Origin: Nitrososphaerota archaeon | GTDB lineage: Archaea > Thermoproteota > Nitrososphaeria > Nitrososphaerales > Nitrosopumilaceae | Length of the DNA stretch: 64,000 nt | Direction of reading: 5' to 3' | Assembly: GCA_028867785.1 (NCBI GenBank) | Contig: JAGWFS010000004.1 | Coordinates: forward strand, 148,238-212,237 | Notes under the pieces: generated by a model | Told to the model about the DNA's origin: nothing | The model's input: only the letters and a program-made list of their open reading frames with translations | The model's database searches: none | Made by a program: the position numbers and the translations under genes | Part shown: positions 44,832 to 53,673 of the stretch, piece after piece | Position numbering within the stretch: the first letter of the stretch is position 1 | Layout of the letters: every line of letters starts with the position of its first letter

Positions 44832-45473
44832 ATGGAATACCTGATTCTAGTAGACGGCAATGATAATCCGATAGGATCTGAGGAAAAAATAAAATGCCAT
44901 TTGCCTAGAGGAAAATTACACAGAGCGTTTACAATTTTGCTATTCAACAAGGATGGGAAACTACTGCTTACACAAAGAAGCATGAGCAAGATGCTCTGGC
45001 CGGGAGACTGGGATGGGACTGTTGCAAGCCATCCCAGACAGTCAGAGACGTACGTATCCTCAGCGGAGAGAAGACTGCCTGAGGAACTTGGAATAACATG
45101 CAAACTGGACTACCTGTTCAAGTTTGAATATCATGTTCCCTACAAAGACATTGGTTCAGAAAATGAGGTCTGCGGTACTCTGATGGGCATAATAGACGAC
45201 TTGGATAAGATAAAACTTGTAGAAGAGGAAATTTCTGCCATCAGGTGGATTACATTTCATGAACTTTTATCTGAAATTGGCAAATTTCCGCAGAATTTCT
45301 GTCCCTGGATGCTGGTGGCGTTGTATTATCTTTCTGAAAAACATACCGTATCAGAGGACAATAAGAGAATTCTCAAAATGTGGAATATTGAAGGGATCAG
45401 AAATCGTCTGGAAGTGTCGTTAAAGTACCATTTTCCAGATCATCGATGGGAGTTGAAAAAGGAACGCAGTTAG
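44832..45473 (+). CDS. idi: Type I isopentenyl-diphosphate isomerase (Nudix)
   Basis: The protein has 213 aa from ATG 44832, immediately after ipk. The Nudix-fold IDI landmarks are HRAFTILLFNKDGKLLLTQR, WPGDWDGTVASHPRQSE, RRLPEELGI, ENEVCGTLMG and PWMLVALYYL. In the type I family the segment before HP carries the catalytic Cys (VCGHP in E. coli). Here it is VASHP, so the Cys is replaced by Ala, while the catalytic Glu in ENEVC is kept. Operon context supports IPP/DMAPP isomerisation, but the altered site leaves the exact chemistry open. Most archaea use type II IDI. Confidence 0.85.
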   Translation: MEYLILVDGNDNPIGSEEKIKCHLPRGKLHRAFTILLFNKDGKLLLTQRSMSKMLWPGDWDGTVASHPRQSETYVSSAERRLPEELGITCKLDYLFKFEYHVPYKDIGSENEVCGTLMGIIDDLDKIKLVEEEISAIRWITFHELLSEIGKFPQNFCPWMLVALYYLSEKHTVSEDNKRILKMWNIEGIRNRLEVSLKYHFPDHRWELKKERS

Positions 45474-46447
45474 ACAAGGCCGTAAAGAACGCAAAGAAAA
45501 TAGATTCATTTCTTTTGTCAAGATTAAAAGGTGAACCGTCAGATCTGTACCAAGCTGCCAGATACATGATAGAACATGGCGGAAAGCGTTTGAGACCGTA
45601 TCTAGTGCTGAAGAGCTGCGAACTTTTGCATGGATCTATGAAACAGGCAATTCCAGCTGCTGCCGCAGTTGAGATGATCCATAATTTCACACTAGTACAC
45701 GATGACATAATGGATAACGACGAGGTGAGGCACGGTGTACCAACGGTACATACAAAATTTGGCACTCCGGTTGGAATTCTAGCTGGCGATCTTCTTTTTT
45801 CAAAGGCTTTTGAAACAATTTCAGACCCCAGTGCACATATTCCCAAAGAGGTCGGATTGTCCCTCATATCCATGCTTTCAAAGGCATGTACAGACGTATG
45901 CGAAGGTCAGGTGCTAGACATAAGCATGGCCAAATCAAAGATAATCCCTACAGAGTCACAATACATCACAATGATCGAAAAAAAGACATCTTCGTTGTTT
46001 GTAGCATCATGTGCAATGGGGGCCATTTCTGCAAATACCAATGAATCTGATGTGAACAGACTCTCAGTTTATGGCAGAAATCTGGGCATATCTTTTCAGA
46101 TAATTGATGACTTGATTGGAATAACAGGGGATCCCAAAATCACAAAAAAACCAGTCGGAAATGACATCAGAGAGGGGAAAAAATCTCTACCCATTCTTTT
46201 AGCCATAAAGTTTGCAAAGGGAAAAGAGAAGAAAACAATCCTCAATGCATTTGGTAATTCACGCATATCAAAGCAAGCAATGGTGAAGGTCGTGGCAGCA
46301 ATAGCTGAGCTTGGCATTGAGGAAACAATTCGAAAAAAAGCTTCTTACCATCTAGATACGGCAAGAAAATCCATTTCAAGATACGATAATTCCGCAAGGG
46401 AAGATCTGCTTTCCTTGTTGGATTTTGTAGTGGAGAGGAGCCTATAA
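45446..46447 (+). CDS. Polyprenyl (geranylgeranyl) diphosphate synthase
   Basis: This 333-aa trans-prenyltransferase has GGKRLRPYLVLKSCE, the first Asp-rich motif HDDIMDNDEVRHG, KKTSSLFVASC and the second Asp-rich motif FQIIDDLIGITGD. It elongates IPP and DMAPP to the C20 diphosphate used for archaeal ether lipids. The start lies 28 bases inside idi, indicating coupling. Chain length was not predicted from the sequence. Confidence 0.92.
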   Translation: MGVEKGTQLDKAVKNAKKIDSFLLSRLKGEPSDLYQAARYMIEHGGKRLRPYLVLKSCELLHGSMKQAIPAAAAVEMIHNFTLVHDDIMDNDEVRHGVPTVHTKFGTPVGILAGDLLFSKAFETISDPSAHIPKEVGLSLISMLSKACTDVCEGQVLDISMAKSKIIPTESQYITMIEKKTSSLFVASCAMGAISANTNESDVNRLSVYGRNLGISFQIIDDLIGITGDPKITKKPVGNDIREGKKSLPILLAIKFAKGKEKKTILNAFGNSRISKQAMVKVVAAIAELGIEETIRKKASYHLDTARKSISRYDNSAREDLLSLLDFVVERSL

Positions 46448-48154
46448 TTGGATGACGAGATAAAGAGAGCCATACGAGGAATTGCACTATTAAATGCGTC
46501 AGAACATGATGGAAAAACAAGAAATGATGCAATAATTTCAAAGATAATTGGGTTCAAGCCTGAACTTAGAGAGAAAATAAAAGAGGTAATACCAATAATT
46601 TCTCAGATAGTAGATGAAGTAAATACAATTCCTCTACCAACACAAAAATCAGAATTGGAATCTAATTTTCCAGAATTGCTTGTAGTAAAACCAAAACAAG
46701 ATAGGACTGGATTGCCTCCTCTTGAAGATGCAGAACAAGGCAGGGTGGTCACCAGATTTCCCCCAGAACCAAATGGCTATCCCCACATAGGACATGCAAA
46801 AGCTGCCATAATAGATGAAGAATATGCAAAAATGTACGGCGGTAAGCTCATCTTCAGGTTTGACGACACAAATCCAGAAAATGAGCGGCTAGAGTATTAT
46901 GCTGCAATAAAGGTAGGGCTTGACTGGTTGGGGGTAAAATACGATCAAGTTAAAAATACTTCGGATGACATGGAACTGATTTACAAAAAAGCAGAGGAAT
47001 TCATCCAGTCAGGATATGCATATGTATGTACTTGTAACAAAGAAACCATAAGTAAGAACAGACGCGAAATGGTTTCTTGCAAATGCAGTTTTGGAGATCT
47101 TTCACAAAACATAAAGCGCTGGAACAGCATGTTTGAAAAGTACAAACCAAGAGAAGCAATCGTAAGATTTCGAGGAGATATGCATTCAGAGAACACAGCT
47201 ATGCGAGACCCTACATTATTAAGAATAATAGACGAACCACATCCAATTCATAAAGACAGATATCGCGTGTGGCCAAACTATGATTTTGCAGTAGCCATAG
47301 AAGATAGCGTTGATGGAGTCACACATGCATTTAGGACAAAAGAATACGAATTACGAAATGAACTTTATTATGAAATTCTCGATAAGCTCAAAATGAGGAA
47401 ACCCAGAGTTCTCGAATTTGCAAGACTAGAGTTTGATGGAATGCCTGTATCTAAGAGGGTACTGAAACCGCTAGTACAAGAGGGAAAAGTTTCAGGCTAT
47501 GACGACCCAAGACTACCAACACTTGAAGCAATGCGCAGAAGAGGAATCGTTCCAGAAGCAATCAGGAGATTCGTACTTTCATTAAGTTTCACAAAATCTG
47601 ATACTTTGGCACCTTTTGAGACTCTGGAGTCTTTTAACAGAAAGATCATTGATCCTACAAGTATAAGGCTGTTCATGGTCACAGATCCTGTAAAATTTGC
47701 AGTTAAAAATAACAACATGACAGAGATTGAGATTCAGAATCATCCTCAGAAAGACATGGGAAAAAGAACGGTCAAGATCGACGGATTTTTTTATGTATCA
47801 GGCCACGACGCAAAATCTCTCAAAGTTGGAGATGAAATAAGACTGCTCGAACTATACAATGTTAAAATCGTCAAATCCGGCCCGGATATAGAAGCAGAGA
47901 TAACAGATAATAGCTTCAAGCCAAAAATTCCAAAAATTCAGTGGGTACCAGCACAAAATGCTGTAAAAATAGAAGTTTTAATTCCAAAAGTTCTTTTTGT
48001 AAACGAACAATTTAATGAAAATAGCTTAGAAATCAAACAGGCTCTGACCGAACCGCACTACTTAGAATTAAATGTGGGTGCAGAAATCCAGTTCGTAAGA
48101 TACGGATATTGCAGAAAAGATTCTGCAAACCAAGTGATATACACACACAAGTGA
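46448..48154 (+). CDS. gltX: Glutamyl-tRNA synthetase (archaeal, probably non-discriminating)
   Basis: The 568-aa protein starts at TTG next to the prenyl synthase stop. The first 90 residues are the archaeal-type helical extension. The catalytic domain has RFPPEPNGYPHIGHAKAA (HIGH), FRFDDTNPENE, a Cys-rich zinc-like insertion CTCNK...CKC, and the KMSKS-equivalent MPVSKRVL. The C-terminal half is beta-barrel as in GlnRS. In archaea this enzyme also charges tRNA-Gln with Glu. Confidence 0.95.
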   Translation: MDDEIKRAIRGIALLNASEHDGKTRNDAIISKIIGFKPELREKIKEVIPIISQIVDEVNTIPLPTQKSELESNFPELLVVKPKQDRTGLPPLEDAEQGRVVTRFPPEPNGYPHIGHAKAAIIDEEYAKMYGGKLIFRFDDTNPENERLEYYAAIKVGLDWLGVKYDQVKNTSDDMELIYKKAEEFIQSGYAYVCTCNKETISKNRREMVSCKCSFGDLSQNIKRWNSMFEKYKPREAIVRFRGDMHSENTAMRDPTLLRIIDEPHPIHKDRYRVWPNYDFAVAIEDSVDGVTHAFRTKEYELRNELYYEILDKLKMRKPRVLEFARLEFDGMPVSKRVLKPLVQEGKVSGYDDPRLPTLEAMRRRGIVPEAIRRFVLSLSFTKSDTLAPFETLESFNRKIIDPTSIRLFMVTDPVKFAVKNNNMTEIEIQNHPQKDMGKRTVKIDGFFYVSGHDAKSLKVGDEIRLLELYNVKIVKSGPDIEAEITDNSFKPKIPKIQWVPAQNAVKIEVLIPKVLFVNEQFNENSLEIKQALTEPHYLELNVGAEIQFVRYGYCRKDSANQVIYTHK

Positions 48155-48159
48155 ATAAA

Positions 48160-49020
48160 ATGAAGATTGCCAGGTTACTAAAAGAAAATATGGAAACATA
48201 TGGGTTTGTTGATGGAGACAAAGTCCTTACAAGAGAAAGCATGACAGCACAAACTGGGATTCCAATACCGCAGAGTGTCAAGGATTTTTTGTTTGATGGA
48301 TGGTATGATGAAATAAAACAGAAGGCTTCCAAGATCAACTATGACAGTAAGATATCTAGTTTCAAGCTTCTTCCGCCTATTCCAAATCCATCAAAGATAA
48401 TCTGTCTTGCATTTAACTACAAGGATCACGCAAAAGAACAGAATTTGATCCCGCCAGATGAGCCTGCCATCATAATAAAACCAAGATCTACGCTCAACGG
48501 AGCAACATCGGATATAATCTGCCCCTCGTTTGTATCAAAACTGGATTATGAAATAGAACTTGCATTAGTAATTGGAAAAGATTGCAAAAATGTTTCTGAA
48601 GATGAGGCAAAAAAAGCAATATTTGGATACATGATACTAAATGATGCGTCTGCACGCGATATCCAGGCCAAGGATAAGCAATTTACTCGTGCAAAAGGAT
48701 TTGATACCTTTGCACCATGTGGTCCTTGGATAACCAGTTCCGATGAGATATCAGATCCGCAGAATCTCAAGATGATGACCAGGGTTAATGGCACCATAAG
48801 ACAGAACTCGTCAACATCAAACATGCATCTCAAAGTAAATTCCATAGTTTCCATCCTAAGCAGAGTTATGACATTAGAAAAAGGCGACATCATATCAACC
48901 GGCACTCCTGCAGGAGTCATGCTGAACAAGCCTGATGCCGTATTTTTGAAAGACGGGGACAAGATAGAGATGGAGATAGAGCGGCTCGGCAGACTCGAAA
49001 ACACAGTCAAGTTTGTTTAA
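48160..49020 (+). CDS. Fumarylacetoacetate hydrolase-family protein
   Basis: The protein has 286 aa from ATG 48160, six bases after gltX; an in-frame ATG at 48109 lies inside gltX. The FAH fold shows KIICLAFNYKDHAKEQ, IIKPRSTLNGATSDI, LDYEIELALVIGK (metal Glu residues), GYMILNDASARDIQ and GDIISTGTPAGV. Members are fumarylpyruvate or acylpyruvate hydrolases or oxaloacetate decarboxylases. The substrate here is unknown. Confidence 0.9.
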   Translation: MKIARLLKENMETYGFVDGDKVLTRESMTAQTGIPIPQSVKDFLFDGWYDEIKQKASKINYDSKISSFKLLPPIPNPSKIICLAFNYKDHAKEQNLIPPDEPAIIIKPRSTLNGATSDIICPSFVSKLDYEIELALVIGKDCKNVSEDEAKKAIFGYMILNDASARDIQAKDKQFTRAKGFDTFAPCGPWITSSDEISDPQNLKMMTRVNGTIRQNSSTSNMHLKVNSIVSILSRVMTLEKGDIISTGTPAGVMLNKPDAVFLKDGDKIEMEIERLGRLENTVKFV

Positions 49021-49084
49021 GAAATTTCCAGATCAGGTGACATCAAGCATTAAAATTATTAAGAGTTCCAAGGACGATCTTTTC

Positions 49085-49393
49085 ATGGGAAGAATAATTG
49101 TCGGTAAAACTACAGATATACTACCTGGAAAAATGCAAAAAGTTGCAGCAGACGGAAAGGAGATCCTAATAGCCAATGTGGATGGCAAGTTTTATGCAGT
49201 AAATGACACCTGTACTCATGCTGGGGCTAGTCTTTCTGAAGGATCACTTGATGGATGCACAATAACATGCGGTTGGCATGGGGCAAAATTTGATTGCCAG
49301 ACTGGAAAACTCTCGGCTTTTCCTGCAAAAATAAAGGATTTACAGTCGTACAAGGTAGTAGTAGAATCAGATAACATCTTTTTGGAAGTCTGA
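49085..49393 (+). CDS. Rieske [2Fe-2S] ferredoxin-like protein
   Basis: The protein has 102 aa from ATG 49085; the frame is open to 49013, inside the preceding gene. It has the Rieske motifs CTHAG (C-x-H) and CGWHG (C-x2-H), with FDCQTG after them, in a soluble protein without a membrane anchor. It is likely an electron donor like nitrite-reductase small subunit or dioxygenase ferredoxins. A 72-base longer form cannot be excluded. Confidence 0.9.
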   Translation: MGRIIVGKTTDILPGKMQKVAADGKEILIANVDGKFYAVNDTCTHAGASLSEGSLDGCTITCGWHGAKFDCQTGKLSAFPAKIKDLQSYKVVVESDNIFLEV

Positions 49394-49439
49394 TGCAAAC
49401 TTTATAAAATAAGCTCAATTAGTTTAGCTTGATTCACAT

Positions 49440-49712
49440 ATGGCAGAAAAGAAAAATCCGAATACCGAAACTCTCAATGCAGCGGTTGTAGCACTTGAAG
49501 AAATAGCCACAAATCCCTCAACCCCTAAAAACATCAAGAAAAGTCTTACAGATCTTGTAGGTGAGCTAAAAAAACAGGAATATTCTGTCTCGGTGAGAGC
49601 TGCCAATGCCATAAGCGCCCTTGACGAAATAACACAAGATCCTAACATGCCATCATATGTGAGAGTCACATTGTGGCAAGCCGTATCAACCCTTGAAAGA
49701 ATAAGGGAATAA
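49440..49712 (+). CDS. UPF0147 family protein
   Basis: The 90-aa all-helical protein has ALEEIATNPSTPKNIKKSL and SVRAANAISALDEI ... PSYVRVTLWQAVSTLE, the pattern of archaeal UPF0147 proteins. Function unknown. It has its own upstream region with TATA-like TTTATAAAATAAGC at about 49400-49414, giving a short leader. Confidence 0.9.
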   Translation: MAEKKNPNTETLNAAVVALEEIATNPSTPKNIKKSLTDLVGELKKQEYSVSVRAANAISALDEITQDPNMPSYVRVTLWQAVSTLERIRE

Positions 49713-49722
49713 ATTTAACGTA

Positions 49723-50508
49723 GTGTCTTATTTTCTTGTGAGGATAGAAGAATATCTGGGCACACTTCCTAAATCAATCATGACAGGTGATGATGTCGAG
49801 TTACAGGATGACACCCTTAGAGAGATCTTTGAATTTGCGTCATTGGGCAAAGACGATGTTTTTTATCATCTAGGATGCGGCAGGGGCCGTAGTCTGCTCA
49901 TTGCATTAGAGGAATTCAGAGTGAAAAGAGCCGTAGGAATAGACAACAGCAAAGAAAAAATTTTGTCTGCCAGAGGAACACTTGGCAATAGTTTTTCAAA
50001 CGGTGTTTTGAAATGCGAAGATGTTTTAGAGTCAGATATAAGGGATGCAACGGTGATTTTATTTTGGTTCTCGGATGATGCAATCATAGAAAAAATGACT
50101 GCAAAATTTTCTATGTTAAAAAAAGACTGCAAAATTATAACCATATGGGGTCCATTGCCCGGATACCTTCCTGACAAGGTAAACTTTCCCTACATCATGA
50201 ATAAAACTCCATTTAAGAAAGCAAATGACCTGAAGGAGCAAATCATGGCAGTGTTTGAAACTGACTGCATAGACTTTGTCACGGCGTGGGAATTTGCAGA
50301 AAGATATTCGAGAGCAATAGCATCTAAAAATGCAGAAAATGACAGATTTCTTACAATACTGCAAACTCTGATCATCTGGATAAACGCAAAGAATCTTGGC
50401 ATGGCGTGCGGAGACGAGATCCCCCTGCCTGTGAAGAGTTACATGGGAATACTCAAAACCTATTTCAACATAGAAATAGAACATTTGCTAAACCAAGACA
50501 CTTTGTAG
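49723..50508 (+). CDS. SAM-dependent methyltransferase, DOT1-like
   Basis: The 261-aa protein starts at GTG; a second in-frame GTG lies 15 bases on. Class I motif I reads DDVFYHLGCGRGRSLLIAL, followed by AVGIDNSKEKI and VILFWFSDDAI. The arrangement resembles DOT1-like protein-lysine methyltransferases seen in thaumarchaea. The target is unknown. The C-terminal 90 residues are helical. It lies 10 bases after UPF0147. Confidence 0.78.
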   Translation: MSYFLVRIEEYLGTLPKSIMTGDDVELQDDTLREIFEFASLGKDDVFYHLGCGRGRSLLIALEEFRVKRAVGIDNSKEKILSARGTLGNSFSNGVLKCEDVLESDIRDATVILFWFSDDAIIEKMTAKFSMLKKDCKIITIWGPLPGYLPDKVNFPYIMNKTPFKKANDLKEQIMAVFETDCIDFVTAWEFAERYSRAIASKNAENDRFLTILQTLIIWINAKNLGMACGDEIPLPVKSYMGILKTYFNIEIEHLLNQDTL

Positions 50509-50545
50509 AGTCATGTTTTTATTTGTAAACCATATATGAACAATA

Positions 50546-50893
50546 TTGGAAGAAAGAATAAACATCAATGTTTCCGCTACAGATTACGAATCTACTAGCA
50601 AGATAATCATATCAACACTGGGCAAGCTTGAGCAGATGGTTCATGGAGAAAACGACTTTATCGTGACCGATTCGGAATTTGCATTCGGTTGGCATTTTTA
50701 TGTCGTATGCGTAAACATGTCACTTGTGAGAAAACTATCGGATCAGTTGGGACCGGACTTTGAAAAAATAAAGGGAAAGACAATAGAACACAAGTTTTTG
50801 AACTGGCTTGATCAAAGGATTGCTCGTGATAATTTCAGGATAAAACTTGCAATAAAAGAAGAAATGGAATCTAGCAAGTTTGGCATATTCTGA
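50546..50893 (+). CDS. Small protein of unknown function
   Basis: The 115-aa protein starts at TTG. It alternates strands and helices (ERININVSATDYESTSKIII; FAFGWHFYVVCVNMSLVRKL; HKFLNWLDQRIARDNFRIKL). No known motif or membrane segment. A CATATATGAA element at about 50530-50540 may be its TATA box. Confidence 0.55.
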   Translation: MEERININVSATDYESTSKIIISTLGKLEQMVHGENDFIVTDSEFAFGWHFYVVCVNMSLVRKLSDQLGPDFEKIKGKTIEHKFLNWLDQRIARDNFRIKLAIKEEMESSKFGIF

Positions 50894-50932
50894 CATATAG
50901 AAATACCATTTCCAAGTTTGGTGTAAAAATTG

Positions 50933-51046
50933 TTAGTTTGTTACTAGTCGCCTTGAGAATATCAGTACTACAATCACAGATATTGTGATAACAAGACATG
51001 CAAGTGATCCAAATTCGTGAATGGGGTCTTGGAGGAAAGGTATGAA
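50933..51046 (-). pseudogene. Orphan C-terminal anchor of a secreted protein abutting tRNA-His
   Basis: On the minus strand the first base after the tRNA-His 3' end opens a frame reading FIPFLQDPIHEFGSLACLV, then a hydrophobic helix (ITISVIVVLIF), a basic SRRL and a stop at 50933-50935. This is the plan of thaumarchaeal C-terminal anchors (P.EFG, membrane helix, basic tail). No body or start codon is possible because the frame begins at the tRNA end. It looks like the tail of a surface gene truncated by recombination at the tRNA. Confidence 0.5.
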
Positions 51047-51118
51047 GGCCCTTGAGGGGAATCGAACCCCTGTCCGGGGATCCACAGTCCCCTATACTCG
51101 CCACTGTACTACAAGGGC
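51047..51118 (-). tRNA. tRNA-His (anticodon GTG)
   Basis: The acceptor stem GCCCTTG/CAAGGGC, anticodon stem GGGGA/TCCCC with loop CTGTGGA (anticodon GTG), T arm GGGGTTCGATTCCCC and discriminator C are visible. The G(-1) typical of tRNA-His is encoded at 51119. No intron. Confidence 0.95.
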
Positions 51119-51228
51119 CACATGAAATCAAGTCCCTTTCAATCCAGTATTAATCTTAACTGAATTCTGTGCCTAGCATTAACACAGTTTTTGACAATTG
51201 GAAATAGTTCGCTATGTGAGAGAGGTCT

Positions 51229-52281
51229 TTACGGATTGATAATGCCCCGTCCAATTATTTTTCCTTGCTTTAGCATCGTTAATGCTTCTGTTGCTTGATT
51301 TAGGTTGAATTTGTTTGAGATCACAGGCTTTATGATATCTCGTCGTGCCAAGGACACTAGTTCCAACATATCAGGCATGGAACCTGTGTAAGAACCAATC
51401 AGTTTGTATGCTCTAGTTGGCATTGACACTAGGTTTAGCTGCAAGGCACCTCCGAACAACCCAACAAGTACCACACGTGCCCTTCGCCTGAGCATCTGCA
51501 TATCTGTTTCAACAGTCTTACTTGCATTAACAAAATCTATCACTGCGTCAGCACCCAGATTTCCTGTCAATTCCATGATAGCTTTTACTGGATCCTCATT
51601 TTTTGAGTTAACAGTAAGATCTGCACCATTTTCCTTTGCTACCTTTAACTTGTTATCATCAATATCCATCGCAATTATTCTTGCACCGGTGACTGCCTTT
51701 GCCAGCTGCATTCCCATCAATCCCAATCCCCCGGCTCCCACAATCACAACGTTATCGTTAGGTTTTAGCTGTGCATTCTTAACCGCACTATACGCAGTTA
51801 GGGCCGAGCATGACAGAGGTGCGCTAATATCAGTACTCAGATCGTAAATTTTTGCAAGATACTTGTAGCTTGGAACCAAAACATATTCTGCATATCCACC
51901 ATCATTGTACACTCCAAGAGATCTAGGTTTGTCACACAAGTTTTCCTCTCCCACCCTGCAAGCAGGACAAAGACCCTCTCCTATCCATGGGAACACTAGG
52001 ACTTTCTCATTTTTTGTAAACCCCTCCACGTCTTCGCCCATGCTTTCCACTACACCTGCAACCTCATGGCCTGGAGTAAGAGGGTATTTGACGCCCCTGT
52101 CGGTTGTCTTCATGATTTGACCGCCTAGGCCCTCATAACCTCCATCCCAGAGATGGATGTCACTATGGCATACTCCTGCAGATTCTACTTTAACGAGTAC
52201 TTGGGATCCCTTAGGCTTTGGAGTATCAAGATTTTGAATTTCTAGTGGCTCCTTGATTTTGACAATTCTTGCAGCCTCCAT
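51229..52281 (-). CDS. Zinc-dependent alcohol dehydrogenase (medium-chain)
   Basis: The 350-aa MDR protein has catalytic-zinc CHSDIHLWDGG and GHEVAGVVE, and Rossmann VVIVGAGGLGLMGMQLAK. The structural-zinc loop reads EGLCPACRVGEENLC: Glu plus three Cys, as in Saccharolobus solfataricus ADH, and not a loss of the site. Substrate is unknown. It stands alone on the minus strand between tRNA-His and a small membrane protein. Confidence 0.93.
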   Translation of the reverse strand: MEAARIVKIKEPLEIQNLDTPKPKGSQVLVKVESAGVCHSDIHLWDGGYEGLGGQIMKTTDRGVKYPLTPGHEVAGVVESMGEDVEGFTKNEKVLVFPWIGEGLCPACRVGEENLCDKPRSLGVYNDGGYAEYVLVPSYKYLAKIYDLSTDISAPLSCSALTAYSAVKNAQLKPNDNVVIVGAGGLGLMGMQLAKAVTGARIIAMDIDDNKLKVAKENGADLTVNSKNEDPVKAIMELTGNLGADAVIDFVNASKTVETDMQMLRRRARVVLVGLFGGALQLNLVSMPTRAYKLIGSYTGSMPDMLELVSLARRDIIKPVISNKFNLNQATEALTMLKQGKIIGRGIINP

Positions 52282-52476
52282 GATTCAACCTACCAGTACG
52301 TCATATAAGACAGTTTTTATGATTCTCGCGCCTGTGTTGTCTGTTATTGAATACAATCAGGATTTTGGCTGCGTATAATTTGAAAAACTTTGGATTTATC
52401 TTTGAAGCTTCAAATGTATTGTATGTATTGGCAATTACCCGTAAGTTTATTACTAACAGGAAAAATATTCGCAAAT

Positions 52477-52611
52477 ATGAAATTTAGAATGTGGTATGTC
52501 GCAATGGGAGTTACAGCAGCAGTAATCTTCTATAGCATGCTATATCTAGGACACATACTTTGTGTTCCGATGGAAAACGCACCGTGTGTTTCAATGCTAA
52601 ATTCTACGTAG
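52477..52611 (+). CDS. Small single-helix membrane protein
   Basis: The protein has 44 aa from ATG 52477 (MKFRMWYVAMGVTAAVIFYS), one membrane helix followed by GHILCVPMENAPCVSM with two Cys outside it. The frame is open to 52390, but the first 29 codons look non-coding and the AGGAAAAATATTCGCAAAT leader precedes this ATG. Function unknown. It is short enough that its reality depends on conservation. Confidence 0.45.
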   Translation: MKFRMWYVAMGVTAAVIFYSMLYLGHILCVPMENAPCVSMLNST

Positions 52612-52641
52612 ATTTAATTAAAAGCAAGTAGAAGATTTTGC

Positions 52642-53673
52642 ATGAGTTGTTCTGGGGAGACCATAGAAGCAAGTGATGAGTTTATTCAGATAAAGCCAAT
52701 GATTTTAAACCAACTTAAAAAAGCAAAATACGGTGTTGCCGATCATGGTACGGTAGAGCTGTGCCATTGGACAAAAAAATCGTTCAGAAATGAAGGAGAC
52801 TGTTACAAACACAAGTTTTATGGCATATCAACCCATAGGTGTATGGAATTCTCTCCTGCAGGCATGTTTTGTGAAAACAGATGCGTCTATTGCTGGCGTC
52901 CCATGGAATTTTACAGTGCAATGAAGATGCCTGCTGAGAAGGTCGCCCCGCCAGAGGTAATTCTTTCAAAACTAATGGAAGAGCGAGAGAGACTGATAAT
53001 GGGTCATTATGGTGATGTTAAAAGCGACAGAAAAAAAATTGACGAGTCGCTTCTTCCAAGCCATTATGCCATATCGCTCTCCGGAGAGCCCACCATGTAT
53101 CCACAGCTGCCGGAATTGATAAGGTATCTCAAACAGCTTCCCGCTACAAAGTCAGTATTTTTGGTTACCAACGGACAAGAGCCTGAAATGCTTGAGCGAC
53201 TGCGCGATGAGGATGCACTGCCAACACAGCTGTATCTATCCACAAATGCCCCGAATGAGGAGATATTTCAGCTTGTCAACAGGCCAAAATACAAAGATGC
53301 CTGGGAGAGATGGAATACAAGTCTTGACATACTATCAAGACTTGGCAATACAAGATCTGTCCTTCGCATCACACTGATCAGGGGACACAATGAAAAGGAT
53401 CAGCTGATCCCGCAATATGCAGACATGGTAAATCGGGGTAATGTTCACTTTATAGAAATAAAATCCTACATGCATGTGGGACGCTCAGCTAACAGGCTAG
53501 CGTATACAGATATGTTATACATGTCGGAGGTAAGACAATTTTCAAACGAACTGTCAAGTCAGAGTGGCATCTACTCGGTGATGGATGAGAGCGACGTTTC
53601 AAAAATTGTCATTTTACAAAATAAAAAACGACTTGTCAACCGCTGGATATCTGCCTATGCAGATACCAATTAG
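52642..53673 (+). CDS. taw1: 4-demethylwyosine synthase (TYW1/Taw1), radical SAM
   Basis: The 343-aa protein has the TYW1 N-terminus with CHWTKKSFRNEGDCYKHKFY, the radical SAM triad in GMFCENRCVYCWRP (C-x3-C-x2-C), SLSGEPTMYPQLPELI and IEIKSYMHVG. It uses pyruvate and N1-methylguanosine-37 of tRNA-Phe to form the tricyclic wyosine base. Its 3' end overlaps the convergent ITPase gene by 38 bases. Confidence 0.94.
   Translation: MSCSGETIEASDEFIQIKPMILNQLKKAKYGVADHGTVELCHWTKKSFRNEGDCYKHKFYGISTHRCMEFSPAGMFCENRCVYCWRPMEFYSAMKMPAEKVAPPEVILSKLMEERERLIMGHYGDVKSDRKKIDESLLPSHYAISLSGEPTMYPQLPELIRYLKQLPATKSVFLVTNGQEPEMLERLRDEDALPTQLYLSTNAPNEEIFQLVNRPKYKDAWERWNTSLDILSRLGNTRSVLRITLIRGHNEKDQLIPQYADMVNRGNVHFIEIKSYMHVGRSANRLAYTDMLYMSEVRQFSNELSSQSGIYSVMDESDVSKIVILQNKKRLVNRWISAYADTN

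Noticed and set aside
50973..50989. Palindrome ATCACAGATATTGTGAT as an operator
   Set aside because: It lies inside the coding remnant after tRNA-His, downstream of the tRNA and far from any gene start; chance is likely.
51229..52281. Loss of the structural zinc site in the alcohol dehydrogenase
   Set aside because: The first Cys is Glu, which is an established structural-zinc ligand in the Saccharolobus solfataricus enzyme.
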